Source: Hemicentrotus pulcherrimus
Taxonomy: Eukaryota; Echinodermata; Echinoidea; Camarodonta; Strongylocentrotidae
Direction of reading: 5' to 3'
Assembly (NCBI GenBank): GCA_003118195.1
Contig: BEXV01005823.1
Coordinates: 3,451 to 14,451, forward strand
DNA length: 11,001 bases
This document shows positions 1-9,600 of this stretch, piece after piece (the stretch's first letter is position 1; each line of letters opens with the position of its first letter). Below the pieces are notes generated by a model, which did not search any database, was not told the origin of the DNA, and saw only the letters and a list, made by a program, of their open reading frames with translations. A program made the position numbers and the translations under genes.

Positions 1-224
1 TTTTGGTATGGGGTCATGAATTTGGTTCAAATGAACATATTGGAAGCATATGCGATCCTACAATATGCAGTGATCGCTGTCACGGTTTAAATCGAGTCTA
101 AAGTTATGAAATTATTAATAACAAACTCTTTATGTTGTATAGCGCCCTCTCAAGGTCAAGATATTAATTAAGCTATAAAACAATGTTTCTTGACTAATTT
201 TGACCGATAAGCAATTCCCGTTTG

Positions 225-245
225 GTAGTTATATATCATAACTAC
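225..245. repeat. short perfect inverted repeat
   Basis: GTAGTTAT at 225-232 and its exact complement ATAACTAC at 238-245 enclose a 5-nt loop. It is AT-rich and lies in an intron. No function is evident, and it could occur by chance. Confidence 0.5.
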
Positions 246-494
246 ATATTCTGAAATGTTCAGGGTCGCAGCTACAATTGTACGGCCCTATGCGCTATTT
301 GAAATTTATCAAAATTTATTGGGAGCACCGATAAATTTTTATTTTCATTTTCTCGAAAGCAGAAGTATTTTAGGGGCTAACTTTTTTAGTGCTTATTATA
401 CATCCACAGGGGCATCCAAATATATCAAAATTGTAAAGAATCATTATCCACCAAGTTTTCAAAATTTCCCAAAACTTTGTATTACCTTTAACAA

Positions 495-532
495 TCTATC
501 TATCCATCTACCTACCTATCTATATATCTATA
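495..532. repeat. imperfect (TCTA)n microsatellite
   Basis: Tetranucleotide units TCTA, CCTA and TATC run for about 38 bases about 100 bases before the acceptor of exon 1. It explains the Tyr/Ile/Leu-rich end of the chance open frame over it. Confidence 0.8.
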
Positions 533-634
533 ATCCTTTCTTGTCTCTTTCTGGAAGCATGTAGAATGCATCAATTGAATGCATGATTTTTAGTACCATC
601 TTAATTTCAATATTGCTTTTTTTTTCCTTTGCAG

Positions 635-694
635 CAAAAATTGTTGATACAACTCAGAGAACTCATCTTCATGTGTGACCAGACAATGAAAGCA
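635..694 (+). CDS. ARHGAP29: Exon 1 in window: F-BAR segment
   Basis: Sixty bases, phase 0 at both ends, encode 20 residues beginning QKLLIQLRELIFMCDQ. The Leu/charged heptad look and the RELI-x(3)-CDQ core match the last helices of the F-BAR in this family. The acceptor is TTTGCAG and the donor is GTAAGT at 695. It is too short to appear as an open frame of its own and is identified by splice sites plus its in-frame continuation into exon 2. Confidence 0.85.
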
Positions 695-3600
695 GTAAGT
701 CAGCCTTATTCTAGTTTTATGGAGTTAATCGTCATTAATTGATTCAGTGTGTAACCAGTGCAAGTATGTAGAATGGTAGATTGACATTTTCATTCATGTG
801 CATAACATGTGCATATATACTGATTCATAATTGATAATTCATTATTGACATTTTTAGAATTTTTGTGTCTAAACTATAACGCATAGAAATTTGTTCTCCA
901 CCAATATTTCATAACAGTACAATAAATATACAATCATAAACATAAATATGAGTACATACGAGACACACAAATATTGGTTTGTAAATTGCAGGACAAAACA
1001 CTTTTGTCCAGTTCATACTATTGTGTTTTTCACCAATTTTTATCATTGTATTTGCTTCATAAAAACAATAAAATAATCAGTGGTATGAGACGATACTGTG
1101 ATTATATATTTTTGTCGTCTTCAGGTGACACACAGCTACTTCCAGATGCAGCATACACTCTCAGCACCAGCTCCAATACAGGTATTTAGACACTGTCTTT
1201 TTAGTGTTTCTGTTTCAAAGCATCCTAGGTGCTTTACAAATGTGTCATATTGATCAACTATAATTGTTGGCTTGAGGACTAGGTGTTACATTTGGTATAT
1301 CAGAAATCAGAATTGCTACTATTAACACTCAACCTTAAGGACAATATCCCATTCAGAATATATTTTCTATAACAAATGATATCCGTATATGAAATACATG
1401 TACGTAATAGATTTAATGAAATTAAAGTTTAATGCACATTGGTTTCAATCTACTCAAGGCTTTTAATAACGTAGTTTGCTTGGGTTGTGAAATGTTTCGA
1501 TTCAAAATTATTGATTCAGAACACTTACATGTACACCTATATGTTGATTGTTAACAATTTCATTTTATTCTGTTCTACTTTTTCAGTTTCAAACTCTGTG
1601 CGAGCAGATTCGGGCATATGAACCTGGTCTTCAGTTCAGTCATTATGTGAAACATCACAAGAGGTTTATGTCGGGGCATGCTCTACAGGACACAGAACCG
1701 CTGATCTTCGAACCGTACAACAATGCGTAAGTTAACACAGGGTGCTACAGAGAGAGAGAGAGAGAGAGAGAGAGGGGAGGAGGAGGGGGTGAGGGACAAC
1801 ATTTCTGACAGAATGGCAGAAGAAGAGAGAAAGGGCATTTGTTACATTTGTCCTCTTCTAAAAACAATTCAGGTCACTCTGTCCAGAGGGAAAAAAGAGA
1901 GGAAATGGAAAAAAGGGTCATGAAGTTGGAAGGAAGGAAAGCATTTTAATAAGAGAAGGGAAAGGAAGGAGAAAAATAATTGAGAGAGATGGAGAGGGAA
2001 AAGTTAGAAGAAGGAAGATGAACAGAGAGGAGAAGAAAGAAAAGAGAGGGTGATGAATGAAGAAATACATACATAGAGAAAAAAGGAGAAAGGAGGGGAA
2101 TAAGAGAAAAAGAATGAATGAAGTGTTAAAGATCTGCAATTGTTTTGCCTGCCAACAACTATTGCAGTGAAGACAAAGAAAAATGATAGGAAAACAAGAA
2201 GCATTGTAAGTTTTAACCAACTTCATATCCAAATCTTGTCACCTTTGCAGAAGCTCATTACAGCGAGAGAGAAAGACCAGCTCTCAGTCATACGACAGCT
2301 TTGAAGACGACAAGACATTCCTACGCAACAGGTCTGACTCCGGCTCAAGAAGATCTGGTATGTAGTCCTCTTTTTATTTCGACTTCTGACTCGTTCAGGA
2401 AAAGGCAAACAACAAACAGACATTGTCATCAACATGTTCATTTAACTGACTGAACAGATGAAGTACATATTTGATTACCAAAAGGTGTATTCAAGTATCT
2501 TACTGCTTGCAATTTTGATGTTGAATTTGAAAGGGAAGATGAAGAACAAGAAAAAGAGGAAATCTGAGGTTTATTAGAGCTGAACGATATTAGGGGCTTG
2601 GCATGAAATGTGTGTGAAAAATGTTCCAAGATAACAGGATACCTAGTAGAAGTGACTAAAATACTCTTAGCAACTATTCTTCTACAAGAAAGGGTATCTG
2701 TCATGGATGCCAGATGACAGGAGTTTCAATGGAATACTTATCATTCTTATCATTTACATATCTTTCTTTCTATCTATATATCTATATATCTTTATATCTA
2801 TATATCCGTCTGTCTGTCTGCCTGTCTGTCTATCTATATGTATTTCTTATCTCATTCTACATTCATGTAGAATATATTGAGTTATTGAGTACAGAATTTT
2901 GAGTACCATCATAAATAATTTGTTAAATGTCAACAGATAAATCTCAGAGATTGCATGCATGGCCGGCCCATCCTGTGAGTGATTCTGAGAGTGTCAGCGG
3001 TAGCTCTACCAAGTCAGGTTCACCATCAGCTAGTCCAAGGAACGGACCAAGGGTCATCACCAGGGACCAGGGAGGAGGAGGACTATCATCCGGTGATGAG
3101 CTAGGAGAAGATACCCCAGCTGTTGTTGTCAACAGTGGACCTAACAGTAAGTTTGGGTTGGATAGTTGTAAGAGAGATAGAGAATTTAAGAACAAAAATA
3201 CTGGGATATAATCTTAAACATGCTCAAATTGTCATATATTTGATTTAAAAGATTGTCTGATTTTGGCTTTATGTTTATTCTTGTGAATAAGTCTGATGAG
3301 TGCAAGAAGAAAAACTTAATTATTCTTATTCTGTATTCAAGTTTGTTGTACCAATCATAACACTTTCATTTGATTTGTGTAGTACTGTTAATTAGCTTAA
3401 TCAATTCAGTGCATTAGAATCAATTTTTGAATCATTATTTGCAAGTACTGGAAGGAATGGAGTACTTTTTTTCCCCCACTGTGATTTGGGAATTATAACT
3501 TTAGTGATATAACAGTTCTAATCTTTATGTGCATTTCAGTGAGATATACAAAATATATTACTCTGTAGTTTGCTCCATTATTTTATACTTGATTTTCCCC

Positions 3601-6600
3601 CTCCCTATTTTGTTTTTAAAATGAATGAATGCGTATTTATGTGCAACCATCTCAAATTGACCAGCCAAATTCAAACCCGGACACTTTTTTCTTTCCCAAC
3701 AGGATTGATCGAGCCCATTCCAAATGCATTCAAGAACCTGACGCTCTCCAAGGCAGCCATGACACACATGATTAGAAAGCTACGTACACCGTCAAAGTGT
3801 CGGGAGTGTGAGAGCTATGTCTACTTCAACGGTGCTGAATGTGAACGATGCGGACTGGCTTGCCATAAGAAGTGTCTGGAGTCCCTGGCTATCAACTGCG
3901 GTGGCAAGAGGCTAATGGGCAAGATGAACGTATTTGGGGTGAATCTGTCGGAACACTTGAGGGTGACGGGCAGAGAGGTACCATTTATTGTCACCAAGTG
4001 CATCTCAGAGATTGAAAAGAAAGCGTTGCAAATCAAGGTACTGTTCTCTTTACATCCGATATGTAAATTCTTGTGTTTTCATCAGTTCTACACTCACACA
4101 CTTCCTTTAGATATGGTGATACAGCAAGTATTTTCGGACATTTGACATTCTTGATGTAATAAACTGTTTCCCAAGTGAAATAATGCTCTTCTTGGGTCAA
4201 GTTTGTTTGATATTCATTGTATACATGTTTAATAGTGTTTGTGTAATGGGAGAGCATATGTTGATTTCTGACATGTTAAACGATACACAGTTCTCTATTA
4301 GTTCTGTTTCAATAATCTATTTCATTCTTTAGTGCAAATAACGATGCAAATACCGATTAAGATTATGGAAACTCATTGTGTTCTTATATTTCAGCTGGTT
4401 CCATATGCTATATGTAATGATGAAACATACAATGTAACCTCCTATTCACATTATGTTTGAAAATATCAACATATATTTTTCTTGATCTTTTTCAGGGTAT
4501 CTACAGGGTTGCAGGGTTAAAGGTCAAAGTTGAGAAGCTTTGTCAAACCTTTGAGAATGGTGCTGACCTTGTTGACCTCTCAGAGAGTTCCCCACATCTC
4601 ATTACCAGTACAATGAAGCTCTACCTGAGACAGGTTAGTTACCAGTCTCTTGGACAAATATTGATAACCACAATAGTCACTATTGATATGAATGTAGAGT
4701 TGTCACAGTATGTGGATTATTACTAGACAATGGATCAGCTGATTCAAGCTTGAATTCCAGCTGTAATATGGCTAGGTTTACACCCATTAATGCTGTCTGC
4801 AATACAAACTTTGAAACTACCATCACAGACTAGCAACCATTAGATGATATGATTCAAGAGAAATGTTCTCAATCAAACATACTGGTACATGTATGTGCCG
4901 ATCACAAAAAGTGTGGAAATAGCAGCTTGTGAGGGAAGGCCTTTTCTGAGTGCAAACATACTGTATATATTGTGAAAGACAAAGCTTAGAAAATAGAAGT
5001 ATGGCCTTGATACACTAGCATGTAGCCCACCCCCAAGTCCTTCCCTGCCTTTTTGTTTATGAGCTTCAGCGTGTGCATAGGAAAACATTCAAACAGCGGG
5101 TAGGGTGACATTATCTCAAAATATGCAAAGGGAGTTATTACAATTTAGGCTTACTATGTTGTCGACTTTTCTCAGCATCTGGATGGCCACTTGAAATTAT
5201 AATTTGAAGAAGTCTTCGATGGGGAAAATGGGTGATTCTTCGTCCTACCTGAACGATTCTTCCCTGTTGTATCGTCGATTTAACATGCATGGCGAAGAGA
5301 AAGTACCGCACTACCGGGCCATCTCTTTGCCAAGTTTTTTTTCTCGATCAGCAGACATTTCAACTTGACACAAAATAATTATAAGCCGAGAAATACAACG
5401 GATCTGCAAGACGATCAATTTTACAGTACCAAACATCAATATTTCAAGGAAACCAAACATTGGGAAGTAACCAATGCTTATATAATTGAAAGAATGTTTA
5501 TTACTTTATTGTAAATTTGATAAAACACTTCATTAAATATCACAAAAATGGCAAAATCTACTAAACAAATGACCCATGTTTGTGTACGTATTCACATTGA
5601 AATAATACGTTGTACTTCCGGGTTTAGGAACAGTCCACGGAGATATGTCACATACACTACGTCACGAACAAGAATATCACCGCTTCCGGGTTCCTCTGCT
5701 TACACTTTTGATCTTTCTAAGTCTAACAATAATTGAACAACACATGCAAATTTCTGTCAGTCAATATATTGTATTCCTTATGTCATCAGCATTCCAACAA
5801 TAGCAAACACGCATATTTTCATCACTTTCTTCCCAATTCACCTTTAAACAGCTCCCGGAACCACTGCTGACCTTCAACCTCTACCCAGACTTCATAGCTG
5901 CTGCCAAAGAGTTCCCTCAGAAGGAGGGCGTGGTGTATGATGATGCGGCCATCATTGCTAGGTTCAAACAGGTCGTCTCCAAACTACCACCACTCCATCA
6001 TCACACAGCCAAAGTTCTCATGTATCACTTGAAAAGGTCAGTCATGTTTGCACAAGTTGTATATAGTCTGTCAGGAAATCTTAAGTTAAAATACAAGTTG
6101 AAGCTGATCTTAAAAAGTTTAATTTTTTTTCTAAGTGGTAATTTGATCCATATTTTTATGCACGCGCTGGTTGTATTTTGGAAAAGAGGAACATTAAAAC
6201 TGGAAAGAGTACCGAAGCTGTGACATCATAAAAATATGTTTTTAGAATTTCTCAATTTTGAACTTCATTTTCCGAAAGAGCATAAAATATAATGTCCAAA
6301 TGTCGAAAACCAACTGAATGTGTTAAGTATTGGCTGAGGTATGATCATTTGAAAAAATATTTTTCATATAGGAAGTCAGTGTTATTTTGGTTCGTAATGT
6401 TATAAACCAGAGCAAAATAACACCTATAGGAAATTTGCCTTTTGAAAAGGCACTGACAACTCAAATTAGTTTTGAACCATGGACCTTATAGTCACTCAGG
6501 TAGACACTTTAAAAGTCTTGTGATGACATATTTTGGGCAGTGGGTCTTTTTATACAGGTAGTCGCTAAAGCAGGTTTGACTGTATCTATAATAGGTTCAT

Positions 6601-9600
6601 AACACTTTCCGCAGGAGATACACACATGAAGAAAGCTCTGTAGGCAGTAAGCTACATAAAATTCTCATCCATTTATATTTTGTTCACAAAATTGTTTTCT
6701 TGAAAGCAAGTAGCAACCTTCTCCGATGGTCATTGATAGTGTACGCACACACTTGTGTGTAAGGTCTATGAGGAAGTGGAATGCCCCATAGTAATTACGC
6801 AGAATGAATCGTTGTGTACATGATGAGCAGTGGCTTATTTCACGTCACAAGAATGACTAAGTAGCAGTCCCGAAACAAGTTATTTGGGCAGTAATGATCT
6901 AGGCAAATGACTGATTGTAAACATTGGTCATCTTTCTAATCATCTACATACAGAGTATCAGAGGAACCACTTAATCACATGTCAGGTAGCAAACTGGGTA
7001 TCGTCTTTGGACCAACTCTTCTCAAACTAAGGTATGTCAAAATAGTCATCATTCTTTATCTCGTCATCTACCACTCATCCACCAATTATGATCATGAGTA
7101 TGCATTTACCTACAGCACATAGGGACATATCAGTATATAAGTATGGTATATTATTATTATCATTGCTGATTACATGTATCTACATGTATGTAAGAAGGAT
7201 TTGATCATGAGATCAAGATAGTTGGTATCTAGAAAGTATGATGAAGCACACTTATAATAAGGCCGTCAGTAAAAATATAAGTTACATTGTAAAATATGTT
7301 ATATTTGATTTGTTTAAACAATTGACTGGAGATGCAAAAGTCTTGGTTTAGAGCCCTGGTGAGGCCCTGGTTTCCTTCAGCGAGATGTTAATTGGCATTG
7401 GCCACTCTCCACCCAGGTGTTAAATGAGTACTGGTAGGAAGGAATTCCTTGCATGCTGTGAGCATGTAATAGGTAGCCTGGGTAGAGCCAGGGTAAAATT
7501 AGAGCACCTTATGTGGTGGATTTGTGTGCTATAAAAATACCCAATATATTTTGTTGCTGCTTGAATGTAACATAAATGTATGTGTAGTTCTAAAGAAGCA
7601 ATATCTGATATCTGTTAACAGTTCCAAAATTGTAATGTGAGACATAGGAAAACATGAATAAATCTAACGTTTCCTGTCTATCTTGTGTTTACCTTCTTAC
7701 AGGGATGCTAACACATCGTCACTGGATGCTCTCATTGATATGAACCACCACACGAGGGCGATAGAGCTCATGGCAATATATCCGGAGGTGAGTGATTGTT
7801 GTTTTTTTGGTTTATAGGCGTTTATCATTCAGGAGTAAATATTTACGCCAAACATTAATCAATAGTCTTTTCTGTAGGCTAAGCCCTAAATACTGAACAA
7901 GTACCCTCTGCAACTCCCAAAGTTATTTAGAAATGCTTTTTATTTTCATTTAAGTTGATATTATTGTAATAAAGACTTTAAAATTTGATACAAACCTTTG
8001 ATATTTTTGCTCAGATCTTTGGAGCCAATGAGACTCCAGTAGAAGACTTCCAGAGGGATGAAGCTCACTCTCCTAACGATGTTCACAGAGGTTAGTATGA
8101 TACGTAATCAAGTGGAGGTGACGTGGTTTAGTGGTTCATTGACTTGACTCTCAATCCAAGGGTTAAGGGTTCAAATCTCAGCCTGGAACTAATGCCCTTT
8201 GGCAAGACATTTGCCACTCTCCACCCAGGTGTTAAATAGGTACCTGGTAGAATGCCAAAGACATACCGTAAATCGCCGTGTATAAGACGCACCCCGACTT
8301 TTGAGATTAGACGGCAGGATCGAACCCGTGCCGAAACACACATAGATTGCCTCCCATAGCCAGCGCCTTAGACCGCGCGGCTATCGCGCACAGATGCCAT
8401 ATCTGGAAGTTTCTAGTAGTGTATACATTGAAATGGATTCAAATGGCGACTTCGCGTGCTGGATACGGCCCCTTCTTTTACTTTTGCAATGTATTGGCAC
8501 AAATTACTGCATTTAGATCTAAATCTGTACCAAATTGCCAAAAAGTAAATGAAGGGACATGAAAGATTGTTTCTTACGAAGCTAGCTGCTGCGCAGGTTG
8601 CCCCCGTGTATTGAGCTGCATGATACAGGTGAGTGAGCTGAAGACACGGGAGAGCTTCGGCCGGCAAAGTGCTTTGCGAAGGGCATAATTTATCGAGACT
8701 GAAAAAAAAATCAAAATCAAAATCTCTTCCCTTCAAATTAGGAACGTAGTTTTACTTCATATAGTAGATTCTATTCTTTGTTTTCATTATGAAATTCATG
8801 TTGAGACACAGAGATTTTTGAAAACCAATAAAAAGTTGCATTTTGAGGACTCAAAATATTCTGTACCTGTGTATACGACGCACCCCGACTTTTGAATTTT
8901 CCCGACGGTAAAAAAAGTGCGTCTTATACACAGAGATTTACGGTAATGTAGTTTGCTCAACATAGTGAGCATCTGTAAACCTGACTGTAATGCTCCCCAG
9001 GTGTGGAGAATGTGCATACATTGTGTGCGTGGTCAAGCCTTGATAATAAATAACATTTCCTTGAAAAATTTATAGGGATCGGCTTCTTCTAAACAAAATC
9101 CTGGATTTAGCTCATGCTGCAATCGGAGTTGTAAACATTTAGGTCATACATGAATCCCATGACTTTTACAAGCCAATCGCTTGTCTGATTATGAAGATAT
9201 TTATGATTGGAATTAAAAATTTCAGAATTTGTTTTCCTAATGGTTTTTATAACACCACAGTCTATTGGGAAAAATGAGTACTGGTGTGGTAAAGCCAGTC
9301 ACTCTTGATAGCGCAATTGTTTTTAGGGCTTTAATATTACACCATATCACAGACACTGATAACAAGTAGAGCCATGCATCTCAATATTTAACATTGTTAA
9401 ACGATGCCTTTTTTAAACACATATCGTACATTTTTTTCCACCGTTTTTCAGGTCAGGCTCTGAACAAAAGTTCAAACAACTCAACCCATCTGAGTAGCTC
9501 CACCACCACCACCACCACCACCACAACCACATCATCAGCATCATCACATTCCTTGGGTTTCACCTTACCTGGTAGCAGTGAAGATCATGGTGATCATCAT

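Larger units (their letters stand above)
1..634 (+). other. 3' part of an upstream intron
   Basis: No coding exon is seen here. The stretch ends in a strong acceptor, a run of pyrimidines followed by TTTGCAG at 628-634, so the window opens inside an intron. An open frame at 256-564 has no family-like content and ends in simple-repeat translation, so it is treated as chance. The stretch contains a short perfect hairpin (225-245) and a TCTA-type microsatellite (495-532). Confidence 0.75.
1727..2250 (+). other. Intron 3, dominated by a purine tract
   Basis: 524 bases, GTAAGT donor and CCTTTGCAG acceptor. Most of the intron is a purine-rich tract on the sense strand. Open frames on both strands over it consist of Glu/Arg/Lys or Ser/Phe/Leu runs and are not genes. 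Confidence 0.85.
4634..5851 (+). other. Intron 7, 1.2 kb, with a CpG-richer patch
   Basis: 1218 bases, GTTAGT donor and TTTAAACAG acceptor. The first half is AT-rich and featureless apart from one TACATGTA at 4886-4893. From about 5210 to 5700 CpG becomes more frequent and promoter-like motifs appear; these are described separately. Confidence 0.8.
6037..6953 (+). other. Intron 8
   Basis: 917 bases, GTCAGT donor and CATACAG acceptor. It contains a hairpin flanked by short direct repeats near 6367-6432 and one copy (6543-6584) of a repeat family also found in intron 12. The rest shows nothing recognisable. Confidence 0.8.
8264..8945. mobile_element. DNA-transposon-like element bounded by inverted repeats
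   Basis: The left end, 8264-8292, starts TACCGTAAATC and ends GTGTATAAGACGCAC. Its complement stands at 8917-8945 with 27 of 29 positions matching. An extra direct copy of the inner part is at 8869-8895 and matches 8278-8304 at 26 of 27. The span could be one non-autonomous element of about 680 bases, or a short foldback at 8869-8945 beside a second partial copy. No transposase is visible and the superfamily is not assigned. Confidence 0.6.
8091..9451 (+). other. Intron 11, repeat-dense
   Basis: 1361 bases, GTTAGT donor and CGTTTTTCAG acceptor. From 8112 to 8946 it is nearly all repeat-derived: a SINE, inverted terminal repeats and a tRNA-like block on the minus strand. From about 8950 to 9451 I see nothing recognisable. 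Open frames at 8347-8562 (plus) and 8413-8736 (minus) lie inside the repeat block and are not treated as genes. Confidence 0.8.

Noticed and set aside
256..564. Open frame of 102 codons on the plus strand before exon 1
   Set aside because: It lies in an intron, ends in translated TCTA microsatellite and shows no family-like motif.
1918..2232. Minus-strand open frames rich in Phe, Ser and Leu
   Set aside because: They are the complement of the purine tract; the composition is forced by the repeat.
2714..2902. Plus-strand open frame rich in Tyr, Leu and Ser
   Set aside because: It is a translation of the TATC/TCTG microsatellite.
2944..3195. Minus-strand open frame opposite exon 5
   Set aside because: It is a shadow of the real exon; the plus strand joins in phase to its neighbours.
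3558..4257. Minus-strand open frames opposite and next to the C1 exon
   Set aside because: The plus strand carries the complete zinc-ligand pattern; these have no motif.
8311..8390. A functional tRNA-Leu or tRNA-Ser gene on the minus strand
   Set aside because: The T stem does not pair and no clean acceptor stem can be drawn, although both promoter boxes are present.
8347..8736. Open frames on both strands inside the repeat block, considered as transposase or reverse transcriptase remnants
   Set aside because: No catalytic motif is visible, and they overlap tRNA-like and A-rich repeat sequence.
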